Origin: Symbiodinium microadriaticum
Lineage: Eukaryota > Sar > Dinophyceae > Suessiales > Symbiodiniaceae
Reading direction: 5' to 3'
DNA: 64,000 bases
NCBI GenBank assembly: GCA_001939145.1
Contig: LSRX01001334.1
Span: 80,812 to 144,811 of the forward strand
How positions within the stretch are numbered: the stretch's first letter is position 1; the number at the start of each line of letters is the position of its first letter. This document shows, one piece after another, positions 20,601-32,513 of this stretch. The notes under the pieces are model-generated. The model saw only the letters and a list, made by a program, of their open reading frames with translations, was not told the DNA's origin and did not search any database. A program made the position numbers and the translations under genes.

Positions 20601-22500
20601 GTCGAACCCAGCTGCTCAGTTTGTTGACTCGGTGTGTTTTTTTGAGCGAAGAAGACAAGCGAAGCAAAATCGAGAAGAGTGGCTTCTCTGCGCAGTTCTC
20701 TTTACAAACTTCCACGCCCAAGTTACAAAAATGTCCGTCAGATAGCTTTAGATACTTTAGATAGGCATGTGAGACTGGATCTGTGCTGTACAGAGTTTGC
20801 TTATCCACGATCTGTATTCCGAGCTGCGCAGTCATGAGCATGTCGACTTGGTAGCAAGGCAGCCAGCTTGTTGATGAAAACATGCCGACAGATGACCACT
20901 TGTTACTAGGAGGTTAAACTGAGACATCTAACATGCTTAACATTAATATTTGACAAAGCTGCTCATCGAAAGACTGCATATATCTCGTCACTGATGTTGA
21001 GAAGGAAGGAGGCATCAAATTGCCTGTCAAGAAGTTGAAAATGATGCATAAATGCCACCTTGCATTCTCTAGTCTTGGCTTGCCAACTAGTGTCGAAGGA
21101 TGTACGCTCAACAACTGTGGTCCGATACTGGGCAGGGAAAAATGTAGCTACCAGCAGAAAGAAAAGGATCGCAACAAAAATAATCTCTTCCTATTAATAA
21201 CTTCCCCGCCATCGCCAAACCAATATATGTTCATTGCCCGACCAGAATGCCACCACGGTCTTCGGACGTTGGGGTGTTGCCCCTCGAAACCGCCCCTACT
21301 ACAACCGGAAGTTGAACCGACAACCGGATGGCGTTAATAGCACATATACACTTCGACAGGAAGTAAGCCTTGATCGATATATTAGCATGATCAAAATGCC
21401 CAAGCCAGACCCGAGAATGCATTGCCGCTGATATTGGTTGGTTTGCTTTGGGTAGAGAGCTGGGGTCTTTCGGGGTGCAGAATGACTTGGTTTGCTAAAG
21501 TCTTGACAGCAGTGATAGGTACGGTGTTTCCCGCTTGCGCAAGCTGCTACGTAAAGAACCCCGAGATACATAGGTGCTCGCCATAGAAGTGTGACTTTGC
21601 GCAGCTCAAATCTGGATCCAGCACACCCTCCGGAAACCTAGAGCAGAATATGTTGAGAAACGGCATAAATGGCCCCACAGCCTAGTGCTCCTCAGGGTCG
21701 CTTATCAGAGCCGATGAGAAGTTACTCCTGATCAGTCCACATGCATCGAAGCTTTCTGTGTCATCCATGCTGACTTGTGCTTGCCGTACTGCCTTGACAG
21801 CTTTAAGGATTAGCAAAGCTTCCGACATTCTACGCTTGCAAAAGCGAGCGCGTACTAGAAAATGTGAACTGACGTCCTTTCCCGTTCCTATTCCAAAGCT
21901 CTCACGACTGCAGGAAAAGGCCCCGGCAGGATGCATAGGAACGTAGCTGCGCAAGAACGTAGGACTGCAGGGGAGCAACCACAGGAACAGAGGTTTGAAG
22001 GGCCTGCGTGCACATTAAATGTGTTTCGCCGAAACTGCGATTGTGCGTTTTGGGAGGTGGACTGTTCAAAAAATCAGGTGGAGGCGATTGTTTCAAGTGT
22101 GTTATGGATTTCAAGGTGAAGGCGAATTCAACTGTAAGGAAACTTTCACACAAACGATGTTTTGTGCCTCTTACATGTTGGGATGTACATCTTCATCACT
22201 CATACCGCAAGCAGTTCCGAAACAGTTTACGATTAAATGTGGTGTGGACGAGCGCAGGTTGGGATGTCAAGTCCGTGACAGAATACACTGAGATGTTAGA
22301 AGCGCATAAGACGACAATCAAACTGAAATGTGCGGTGTTGAACTTCTCCGAGATGGATTCCTAGTATGAGCAAACCTCGCCAATGGCTGTGAGACGAACC
22401 ATTACATACGCTATGGAATGTGGCGTGTTGGTTTGTGATTTGCTGGGGTGGCGACGTGATATCGAGGGTTTGCGAGATGTTGCAAGAACGGTTCAATACA
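20601..22500. other. AT-rich gene-poor stretch
   Basis: Open frames here are short and biased by composition (for example 22008-22364, Lys/Thr-rich). I recognise nothing in them. Confidence 0.4.
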
Positions 22501-24346
22501 TGTTAAGTGGAAGGGCTGTGCAGTGCTGTGCAGGTCCCTGACTTGGCTGCGCTCATGTTGCAAACAGTGTCAAATTGCAAATTGGTTTCACCCATGTTTT
22601 TCACTCTGCAGGCACAGCTCGGCCGCCTTGTTCTCCTTGGTGAGCCGAACAGCCGTTTGCTTAGCATCGCTGTTGCGGCTTCGCCGTTGACACGAAAGTG
22701 CTTGGGGCCCGTGACCTGAGCGGTTTTACTCGTATTTGGGTTCACCACTCGATTTGCAAAAAGGCAGCGGCACAAAGCTGAGCGGCTCGGTTCTCAGGTT
22801 CGGAGCGGAGCGCGTGCGAACCTGTCGAATCGGAACCTGCCGCTTCCTTAGCCTCTGAAGGAACCACGCAGAGGTGAGAACAGTGTTGCGTTGAGCATTC
22901 AGGTCGGACCTTCTTTGCGCTTATGCGGTCCGAAGCCCGGATAGGTCTAAGCACACAACCGGATGTCGGGTCATGACATGTTTGAGTGCGAAGACGTAGA
23001 TTTGAAACAAATGTTGCCCAATGCTTTCGAAGTGCGATGTGCTACCCAGCACCGGGAATGAAGTTTGAAAGTTTGGGGATCACCTTGCACCCAGTGGCAA
23101 AGCGCACGTCAAGGTTCACATGTGCAACATGGGTTCATGACAGGCAGTGTCGATGAGTTCAGCTGTCCTCATATTCACGGGATGCCAGAAGTATCGGAAG
23201 AGAGTTTGCATATGTGTTTGCTCTTCCTGGCTGTTGCCTGAGAGTATGACACCTTCTGCTTGGCCTGTAGCTAAGACTCGGGTAGCAGCCGCATGGTGAA
23301 GCTGAAATATGCTTGCATACTTTGCATCGGAACAGTACTTCAGGGTTGGAAAGCTGGGACCACATAGATGTATCGCTAGTGCTTCAAAGACTTAGAGTAC
23401 GGTCTGCGTGATCGTCCCAGCGCCGGCACGCCTGCAGAGGCTTTGGGCTACTTTGACATCGACCTTTTTTCCTGGGTGCCTCGGTTGCAGGACGTGCTCG
23501 TAGTCAGATTGCACAGCCAGCAGTCCCCAGTCTCAGCTTATGTCGGGCCAGACAAGGTGCTCGGCCAGTTGGATGCAAACGGCCGCCCTTGCAGGATTGG
23601 GTTGCTGGTAGAATACGGGCCTCATGATGCTAGCCCTGGGCTCGCTGCGCGGACTGATGCAAAGACGTGCAACGATCTCACGTGTAAGCCCAAGCGAGGA
23701 AGTCTGTGAGAAGCTGCAGCGGACGGCTCAAATTAGGTGTCGAAGCCTCTGAGTTCCCCACAATTCCATGGGCTGTGTCAGCAAGGCCTGGAGCCCAAAC
23801 CCAATATTTCCTGGAGCCGACAGAAATTCCTGGAAGCAAGAAGTTCGGCGACACCATGCAACAACTAGAACTAGGACCAGATCATTGCCATAAGGGGCCA
23901 TGATGTTGAAGATCCTAGTGCTGAAAAGGATGATCTGGTGAGACAGAATGAAGCGATGCGGATGCATGCCACACGCTGCTAGCGTGTGTGCCGTCGCTTG
24001 GGCTTTGACGGCTTTGGGCCTTTTGCCAGGAGTCCCCGGATGCTTCTGACACAGGGTGTGCAAAGTAACATTAGAAGGTCTTCTGGGCGAGGCCGCTTCA
24101 GCGGTGCGTTGTTGCCCGCAGGATACATGGGGCTTTGGCCACGCTGTCCAGATGTCCCGGACCAGCAGGGGACAAGTCGTTCGTGCCGCCGGGCTTCACG
24201 CCGCATGCGGGGGCACTATGCCGCCCTGGACATGTACATCGTCGAGATTCCAGAGCTGTCAGCGAAGGTGGTATGGGGCTGAGGCTGGAGGATCCGAGAT
24301 TTCAGTTGAAAACATGATCGTGGGTGCACATGCCCGATTGCATAAG
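22501..24346 (+). other. Unresolved stretch upstream of the phosphatase
   Basis: It probably contains 5' exons of the phosphatase gene that I could not join. One candidate lies at about 23492-23665 and encodes DVLVVRLHSQQSPVSAYVGP after an AG|G. A second lies at about 24225-24275 (DMYIVEIPELSAKVVW). The first part, to about 23430, shows nothing. Confidence 0.35.
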
Positions 24347-25084
24347 GCAATCACCCCGTGTCCCGGAAAGCGAGAGCGTGATCTGGGCGCAGATCTGGAT
24401 GCCCTAAAGTCTTGGGGAGCAGAGGCAGTTGTCACCCTGGTGCAGGACGGTAAGAAGCTAGAGATTTCTTTGGAGGGCGCGTGCTTTGACTTCTTTGAAC
24501 GCCAGGATGACGAGCTGAGACTGCTAGGCGTGGAGGACATGAAGACTGCGGTGGAGAGCCGCAAGATGACCTGGTTCCACTGCCCGGTGCCAGACTTCAG
24601 TGCTCCTGGAATCTTTTTCGAAGGCACGCAGACTGAGCCTGTGCATGTAGGCTCAATGAGCTGGCTGTCATTATGAACGAAGTGCAGGTTGCTGGGTCCA
24701 GCGTGGCGACGGTGAGAAAGTCAGAAAGATTCTGCGCAAAGGCGGCAAAGTTGTCGTGCACTGCCGAGGAGGAATCGGTCGAGCAGGACTGGTTCCGCAA
24801 TCAGCGCCACAGAATCTGTACGCTAACTCGCGCTCCTGGAGGCACCATCGCCTCTCGACTGCTCATCGAGTTGGGCGTTGCTAGCCCTGAAGAAGCTTTG
24901 CGCCGCGTGCGCAGGGCACGCCCTGGTGCCGTGGAGACATGGGACCAGGACTGATCGGAACAAGGGGAATTCTCAAAAAGTTCAGGGGTTTCCTAAAGCA
25001 GAGGGCCAGGCTGCTCAGGTCTCTAAGTCGCGCAGCAGTCGGCAGGAGAACCATGTGCTGCAATTGACGGCTGTGAAGGAGTAA
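24347..25084 (+). CDS. CDKN3-like dual-specificity/tyrosine phosphatase domain
   Basis: Exons 24347-24445, 24506-24623, 24688-24786, 24842-24948 and 25046-25084 join without a frame break and end in TAA. The product begins AITPCPGKRERDLGADLDAL and has the family's VVTLVQ, DDELRLLGVEDM and TWFHCPVPDF blocks. It then has the Cys-phosphatase P-loop HCRGGIGRAG, with nucleophile Cys and catalytic Arg present, and a C-terminal helix with RRARPGAVETWDQE. Such enzymes remove phosphate from Tyr or Ser/Thr, in animals from CDKs; the substrate here is unknown. Three of the four inferred introns start with GA and one with GC. All end AG|G and are 55-97 nt long. The first (60 nt) has no stop, so a longer unspliced reading is possible. 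The true 5' end lies upstream and was not resolved. Confidence 0.85.
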
Positions 25085-25323
25085 ATTGCTAAAAAAAATA
25101 TATGTGTTACCTGATGCCGGCTCGAGAGAAAAGATGCACTTCCAGCATGTGGTGCCCAGGTGTCGGCATCATTGCATTGAACAAACCCTGAAAGAGAGAC
25201 GCGATGACAGGTCTGGCGTCCGCTGGGGCCCGAATGCGGATCCGTTAGCACGATGATGTCTTCAAACTCCTGCCTAGACCCGCCATTGTTGCGCAAACCA
25301 GTTGGCCCGGCAACTTAGATTCT

Positions 25324-26410
25324 CATGGATTCTCTGGTCAACGTGCTGTCAGCGCTCGACTACGCCAGCATCTCAGACACGGCTCATGCACGGCCTTGGC
25401 AGGCAGTCAACTCCGTACTGCCGAGGCCAACTCGGCAGCACGAGCGGCTGGTCCATGGCTCAAGCTTGGAGAGCAAGGGCCTGTCAGGGACTGCTGGTTA
25501 AGGCGTCAGCACCTGGGAGGCCCGGCCTTGCGGTGCTGTTGCATCTGCGGGATTCCGGGGATTCGGGCTGTTCCACTTGTGAAGCTTCCTACATGGAATC
25601 GCCTGCATCTCAAGCTTCACACCACAGAACAGGATGAGTCTAGGACGAACCTGAAGTCTGAGCACTTACACCTGCGGTTAAATCTCGTCACTGCTGCGTG
25701 CAGAGGATCTGCCACCAAGCGGCTGCCCTGCTAGATCCTGCTAGATTCCGTTCCGGATCGCATCGCCACCGGATAGTGTCTTTTCTGGGGTCCGGTTTGC
25801 TGCAAGCACTTTAGGAGCCATCACCCTTCATGAGGACAAACACAGCGGTAGCAGCTCGTATCGAGCGAATTCGCATCATGCCATGATGCGGCCGCATGCA
25901 GTGTCTGAACCTTTGAGAAGCTTTCTCCAGATCTTGAGGCCAGATAATTTCTTGAAGCTTGAGGACCACCCGAAAGCGCTAGATCGATGGCTGCGACGCC
26001 AGACGGGGACACGGCCCAAGTTTCATGTGCGCTGCTACACCATCAGGCGGGTCTCATGCAGGCATCGTGGCAGCTTAAGTTTCGAGATGTTCGAGACTGA
26101 GGTTGTTAAGCTCCTGGATTTCCGGATGTGCGCCACGGGTTCAGCAGCACCATGTCTAATTGGGTGATGTGACGAAAAGCAAACATCCCTGTACGCAATC
26201 AGGTTGTGTACAGTTTGCAGCTGAGCAATGGCAAAGAGTGCTGGGTGGTGGCGCGACGGTACAGTGAGTTTCTCAGGCCAGACATGGCCATGTGCATGCT
26301 ATCCTCGCCTGACCTACCGGTCTTTTGGTAGCCTCGGGCTGGACAGATGCCACGTCAAGCTGCTTGAGCTCTTTGACCGCAAGCAGCTGCCTCCCTTTCC
26401 ACCGAAGGAG
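25324..26410 (+). CDS. PX (phox homology) domain protein, partial model
   Basis: The clearest part is an exon at 26203-26276 encoding VVYSLQLSNGKECWVVARRY followed by SEF: the PX strand pair and the RRYSEF motif that binds phosphoinositides. A second exon from about 26347 encodes CHVKLLELFDRKQLPPFPPK, including the PX Pro-rich loop LPPFPPK. The join (donor GC, acceptor CAG|A) keeps frame. Candidate 5' exons: a Met-starting frame at 25330-25500 (MDSLVNVLSALDYASISD) and 25883-26050. PX proteins are usually recruited to endosomal membranes. The gene's 3' end is not resolved, and the downstream coiled-coil or other domains typical of sorting nexins were not seen. Confidence 0.6.
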
Positions 26411-28776
26411 CCGGGAAGCTTAAGCGTCTTACGTTCCGGCTATAAAACTGAGATTTGCAGAGCACAAAACTACATCTCGCTGGCAAGCTTCGCTTGTTAT
26501 TGGATTGAAGCTCGAGCCTTACTCCGACTTCCACGACAGCAAGAAAGAAGAGCTTCAGACGCAGAGGGCAGAAGGCACCAAACCTCTCTTTTTGTCTCTC
26601 GCGCTCCACAACTGCGCAAGTTCGGTCTGTGCGGCCTGACGAAGAATTCATGCTGCTTGCCCTGCCGAACCTTGTGCGAGTGTGCTGGTCGGAACACACG
26701 GTCTTCGCGCTGTTTTTTTTGTCCTTGGCTTAGCCTCGTTGTAGTGACCTTAGACACTTCTTCCCGGGAGGAGCTGGCTTCTTTAAGCTTCATTTTCTGT
26801 TCTTGCAGCTGGCTATCACTTGCTAATTGCATCTATGGTCCTTCTTTCTGTTCTCCTCGCGACTTTGAGCTAGGCATACCCTGGCCAAAGCAGCGGGCCA
26901 ACACGGGGGCACTGCGGAGTGGCGGATGCCTCCCCTGCTCCATCCCTCAGAGTCTGAGGGAGCTGGGCTCACAGCTCTCTCCGGCTCCGGCCTTGGCTCT
27001 CCGGCATTCTCCGGCTCTGCCGTGAGACCCCGGCTTCACTGCTTGTGGCTGGCCCTTTTGCCAAATTGCCGGGACCCTGCACTGGCAGGGCAAGACGGTT
27101 CCTAGTCTCAGTGCCAACTCTGCAGGCATGCACTAAAGAGTTTTGTGCCTTATGGCCGAGATCCCGTTCACGGGACATGGAAAGGGGACCGGGACTTCCC
27201 AACTCACGTGCAACAGAAGCACAGAACGGTCAGCAGGCAGCAGCGGCACCTGCGCGGGTTTTGGGTTTTGGGCCAGTCTTATGGGGTCTCAGCGCCGGGC
27301 ATGTCCTGCCGGGTTGCACATCACTTGCGACCCTGCGCATTCCGAGCTGCAGTCTTGACGACCCGACCACTGCCTACCACAGTTCCTACCACAGTTTATC
27401 ATGCGGCGTGATTCGTGCACCTGCCATTCCGCAGCAATATCACAGGAGATGTCGAGCATAAAATGCCACCACGTCCTGTGTGGTTCATGTCACTGGCTTT
27501 GGATGTGTTTTTGTGTTCCAGAGGGGCAGCAGAGGCACGGATGTGGATAAAATCCGCACCGTCCGCTGTTGGCGACGCGCTGGGCTTTGTTCCTAGACAC
27601 CACAACGGGTCGCCATTCTGTTTTCGAGTTTTTTCCACGGAGACATGTACGGACACAGCCACGCAGAATTGAATATGAGAACAGCACCTGTTGCGCGGTT
27701 AACTGAGATGCACTGGCTGTCACTGGCTACGTCCCTGCCGGCCGGTTCGGTTCGTCCACACCAACCGCCAGGTTCCAGGAGCTCCGTGACCCCAGTCTGC
27801 ATCTTCTGGAGCTGGCTGGCCGCAGCTTGAAGCGAGCCTTGTCCTTGTCCGGCACTGGATCCAACACCTCTTCGACTACACAGCATGCTAACGGGACCCG
27901 TGGTGCCTCTTCCCTGGGCCTCAGCTGAACCAACCACACACCCCTTGTCGGCCGAGAACGGAGAACGGGGTTTGTCAGAGCCCTTTTTCGAGCCAAGAAC
28001 GCGGGCTTGCCAAACCTGCTTTGGTCTAGACGCAACCACAACATGATACACCGTCCCCCCGCCTGATCTGAATCGTTGCAGCCTCGTCGAGATCACAGGT
28101 CTTCCACAGCAGGCGGGCACCGGCGGCACCGGATCGACAGCCGAACTTCTCCCGTCGAGGGACGAGGCCATGGACCCAGACTCTCGCCACGACACAGAGA
28201 CAGCACTGGGCGGCCTGATTTCAAGCATCAGGTCTTACTTAATGCATGGACAAGAGCTTCATGGCTCCTGATATCCCCAAACAGCGATGCTATGCCCCAT
28301 TCCCGATTGGACTCCGTGCGCTGCTAGATGACTTGAATCTAGCCTTGAGCGCCACTTCCTGGGTCGCATGCGCTGCATCGCCATCGGTGCGAGGTTGCAC
28401 TGCTTGACCAAGGCTTCCACTGCGAATCTAGCTCGTTTAATTTTTCCAGCCGCTCCTCAAATTAATAATTACCCAGGGGCATTGCAGTGAATTGACAAGC
28501 CCAGCCAATGGCCGACCAAGTATATCAGCATTCACGGCACATCCCATACCAAGGCCTGACTGCAATGGCAGCGTGATCTCTCTTTCGCTCTCCCTCTCTC
28601 AGCTTTACAGCCATCTACTGCACAGTCATACAGCATAGATCGACTAGGCAAAGCCGATATAAGAAGCTTCTCCAACGATATTGTCAGACTAGCTTGATAC
28701 ACGATCGAGCTTGACGGGAGTAGCGTTCCCACTTGCACATTCAAGGAAAGTTCTGAAATCCTTGAATCGGTGAGAG
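26411..28776. other. No assigned gene; long minus-strand open frame at 27593-28228
   Basis: The plus strand has several overlapping open frames. On the minus strand a 211-codon frame (27593-28228) is the longest here, with an unremarkable Ser/Gly/Arg-rich product. The plus strand is also open over part of it (GTGSTAELLPSRDEAMDPDS near 28120-28200). Neither reading is supported by a domain. Confidence 0.25.
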
Positions 28777-29190
28777 ATTAAATGACTCAACTACCACCAA
28801 AATACCATGAAAACAAGCCAAGGGAGGGCCAGGGCAGGGGACGGCGGGCGGTGTGTCTTGTGTGTCTTTGGTGTCTCTTGGAGGGGTTGGGCATGCATTG
28901 GAGTGGAATGAACTGACTCAACTAACACCAAAACACCACGAAAACAAGCCAAGGGAGGGCCAGGGCAGGGGCAGGCAGGACGGCGGGCGGTGTGTCTTGT
29001 GTGTCCTTGGTGTCTTTTGGAGGGCTTGGGCACGCATTGGAGTGGAATTAATGATTCAACTAACACAAAACACCATGCAAACAAGCCAAGGAGAGCCAGG
29101 CAGGACGGCGGGCGTTGTGTGTCTTTGGTGTCTTTGGAATTAAATGACTCAGCTACCACCAAAAAAACCCATGAGAACAGGCCAAGAAAC
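28777..29190 (+). repeat. Decaying tandem repeat, four copies of about 95-135 nt
   Basis: Units begin at about 28777, 28909, 29047 and 29140 with (A)ATGA.TCAACTA(C)CACCAAAA, then ACAAGCCAAGG, GGCCAGG, GACGGCGGGCG, TGTGTCTTTGGTGTCT and, in the first two, GCATTGGAGTGGAAT. The units shorten from left to right and the last is partial. They open a minus-strand frame with repeated Pro/Thr/Leu-rich text, which I take as a by-product of the repeat. Confidence 0.85.
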
Positions 29191-29283
29191 TGGTAAACTC
29201 GTGCAGCGAAATCCGCGTGAAGTAAGCGAGGCCGAAGACTGAGGCGGTAACGCAACTTCTGAGCGCCGAAGCAGGGTCGGCAG

Positions 29284-29322
<39 letters not shown>

Positions 29323-29410
29323 ACACGTATGATTCTTTTTGACACACGTATAAAATCAGATATATATATATATATATACACACACACATGAATACATACA
29401 TACATGTATC
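29284..29410. repeat. AT and CA/TA microsatellites
   Basis: (AT)n lies at about 29286-29314, (AT)n again at about 29358-29378, followed by ACACAC and TACA runs. No gene was seen. Confidence 0.95.
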
Positions 29411-29559
29411 TGGAGAGGCAGAGACGGACAGATGGACAGGACAGACAGACAGAGAACATGGGCACTTCTGTGTATAAGTATATCTATTTCCACATGTATA
29501 CACACAAAAAGGTGTACTCATGCTTGTTTTGTTTCTTTGGATGCAGACAGCATAGCCGA

Positions 29560-30150
29560 AGAGAAGTCGTGCCTGCTGGCAGCGCGGCCCCAGTGAGGAG
29601 GGAGGAGATCTAACGCTGACAGGAGCCCTTCTGGCAGAAAGTGTTCGGCGGAGATGGAACGCGGAGTGATTGGATGGAAGAGCGCTACGGCAAGCTGTTT
29701 GGACTGCGCCCTGGGTGAGCAAAGGATGTGCGCATTTCAGGGCACCGAACAGTCGTTTGGCAGGATATCTCGTGGGACTCCTCGACATGGAAGGACTGCT
29801 GAGAGAGTTTGTCAGAGCATGTACGCCTGTAACATGCACATACGCCTGCTGCCTTTCTCCGCGAGGGTTTCTCCTCAACTGTCACAGTTTGAAGAGTCAT
29901 GCGCTGTGTTGTCGAGCAGTCGAAGGATCAGGGAAATGAGCGATCGCCCAAGCAATAGCGGTTTCTCAGCTTCTCGCCTGTTGCAAAAGACGGCCAGCAC
30001 CTGCATGTTGGATGCTACAAAGAATACCTGTTTCTGTTGTCTGGTTGGATACTTTTCTTTGATATACTTTTTGCTTACTTCTGTCTCAGCAAGAATTGTT
30101 TGCAGAGCTGCTTCGTCATTGGCGATGCTACTGGGATGGGCATCAATGTA
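29560..30150 (+). CDS. Possible exons, unassigned
   Basis: Around 29635-29712 the + strand reads KVFGGDGTRSDWMEERYGKL and continues FGLRP, which is coding-like. Around 30087-30150 it reads SQQELFAELLRHWRCYWDGH. The two are in different frames with plausible AG|G borders. No domain was recognised and they may not belong to one gene. Confidence 0.3.
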
Positions 30151-30619
30151 GACTGAACTGTGATTGCACAGTACTTGACATGTCTCTCTCGACTCTACCG
30201 TGGATTCGATTTTACGTGAATACCCCGTGTCAATATAAACGTATGCTTTTGGTTCGCCCCGCATCTTTCCAGGATGCGTGCAATCAGCACAGAAGACCGG
30301 GCATGAGGTGCACGCAAGAGACTGTCAAAGCACGAGTGCTGACTGATGGTGAATGGTTGGCGTGTTGTATCGTCACCGCTTGCGCATGCCTGGATAATGA
30401 TTGGGGTGTGAGCAGAAATGGCACCGGCTAGACTCGACGCTTGTAGTTGCTCCGGTGCATACAGCGGGGGGGGAGGAGGGATTAGCCTGGCCGCATCTAC
30501 CACCGGCGGGCCTTCCCCTGGAAAAACCCACTTCCGCTAGCAGTTTCTCAGACTCTCTGTGGCTTGGCGGCCTGATAGTTTGCTATGATGCAGATGACGC
30601 AGCACCCCTTGTAGTGAGC

Positions 30620-31905
30620 GTGGCACTATCTGCTTTCAACAGGAGTTCTCAACAGCGAGGCCCTGTTGGATTTCCTCAATGCTCCTCGCGCTCGCAGATC
30701 CCCGAACTGGAATATGGATACCTCGACGGCCACCGCCATTATTTGCAGCGTGCCCTTGCTATGAAAAAGGGTATTCTCTCTGTGAATGCACGGAGATCCG
30801 GAACCGCGACAGTAATATTGCAGGGCTAGTGGTAGGCTTCAGGAAAGCTTGCGCACGAGGTTCGAGTTCGCCTCACGGGTGATCCTGGTGGCGTCGAGGT
30901 CCATTTGTTGTATGCTTTACAGCCTGAATCAATCCGACATGCACTAAATTTCGGAATCCCAATCTCTCCAGGTTGTGATACGTGCTGATGCGCCCACTCG
31001 ATGTTCCGCGTGAGGCTTACGCGTTGTGAGTGCGCAGAGACTGTCCTACCATGTATCTTCTCCAGCACACCAGCAAGATCTTGCCTGACACTTACTTAGG
31101 TGCGATTGGCGCTCCGACCATTCCAAAGCAGCGAGCACATGGAAGATGCGCCGTATCCGGCTCAGCCAAACCTGGAGTCTACGGATCTGTGGGACCCTGG
31201 GTTGCCATAGCGTGCTCATTGTTTGAGATTCCTTTGAGCTTGTTCAAACGTGGCCTGCTGAGGAAAGGCTACTTGAGTTGGACTTGGATCCGTCGAAGAG
31301 TCAAGAGTTGACTCATCGGTTCGATTTAGATCCTGCCTCACTTTGGCAGGCGGCCGGACTGCAGAGCGTTTGCAAGCATCGGCTAACCTTGACCACCTTG
31401 ACCTGGAGGTTGCTGCTGTGGGTGTTGCTCAAGATGGAACAACTGGAAATCCAGTATGCATTCAAATCCGAGCACCGACTGAAGCTGATTTGGAGTGCGT
31501 GCCCAAGGCAAGACTGGACCTGCGACATGCATGATGTGGGTTGGCAACCATGGTGATATCTGCATCGCACGCACGGGTTCCAGCTACCGGTTAGGGCCAA
31601 CCTGCAGCGGAAGCCCATCTGACAAAGCTCCTCGATGGAGCAGGCATTGTCGTGTGGCCGCCCACGCAACGCATAAAACCCCTGAAGTGGCTGCCAGGAA
31701 CTGGAAAGCTTTCGGACAACGACGGCAACATCAGTGAAGGCAGGTCGTGCAGGGGTCACTATGCCAAACCGTCCAGCAATTGTTTGCGAAGGCGACGAGG
31801 AGATGGAAGAAGTGGTTGAACACACCGCAGATGGGCAGGCTGCGATGGAGTCTAAACATAGGTCAGCAGCCAGTTCAGACAAGTGGTCGTTTCGATTCTA
31901 GGCCC
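30620..31905 (+). CDS. Multi-exon gene of unknown function, part 1
   Basis: Four + strand stretches have strong coding character in different frames. About 30645-30775 reads VLNSEALLDFLNAPRARRSP and on. About 30843-30970 reads EVRVRLTGDPGGVEVHLLYA, ending GIPISP. About 31385-31530 reads LDLEVAAVGVAQDGTTGNPV and on to ARLDLR. About 31625-31735 reads GAGIVVWPPTQRIKPLKWLP. A last frame at about 31758-31900 (AIVCEGDEEMEEVVEHTADG) ends at TAG. The mixed acidic and hydrophobic text is not low complexity and looks like a folded protein. I do not recognise the family. Confidence 0.4.
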
Positions 31906-32513
31906 GGTCTGATGTGGAGTGGATGTTTGTCAGCGACAGGCGGTGACGATCAGACGAAAGAGAAGTCACATTTCGCCTGCCCACAAGGAAGGGAGTGCAC
32001 AGTCCTCCGCTTAGGGAGGGGGAGCTCAGTCACACGGCCAAAATCGTTATCAGCATAAGCAATCTAGTGCCGATGCCAGTAGGGAGCATAAAGCACAGTC
32101 CTATTCCGATGTGTAGTGCGGACAGCATACAAGGCCCCTCACATTCCGAACATAGATAAGTGCAGAATCGGAATCGCATTGCGAGCTGATTCTCTACCAG
32201 CAACATACCTCACATGGGATTTCTTCATCCTGACAAGACGTTCGGAAAACTCCATAACGGCCATAACGGCTGCAACAGCAAAGCCGCTGGACAACCTTGA
32301 AGAGGGTATTGTACCATACGGCATGCGAACCCCGACAACTAGCAGTCTCTGCCCCTCACTCCATAAGCAATTGACACGTGTAGACAACTGACAAAGTGTG
32401 CAGGTGATCTCCTTTCAAGGGAGCGTGGCAGTGGAGTATGTACCGCGGCCGAACTTCCAGCGCCGTAGAATGCCAATACTGTTGGGTCGGAGAAGCCAGC
32501 ATTTCTCCATGCT
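31906..32513. other. No assigned gene
   Basis: Overlapping short frames on both strands. The stretch may be intron of the unassigned gene around it. Confidence 0.3.

Noticed and set aside
25448..25470. Relict dinoflagellate spliced leader (CCATGGCTCAAG)
   Set aside because: Only the last bases agree; the conserved CCGTAGCCATTTTGGCTCAAG core is absent here and nowhere else was it found.
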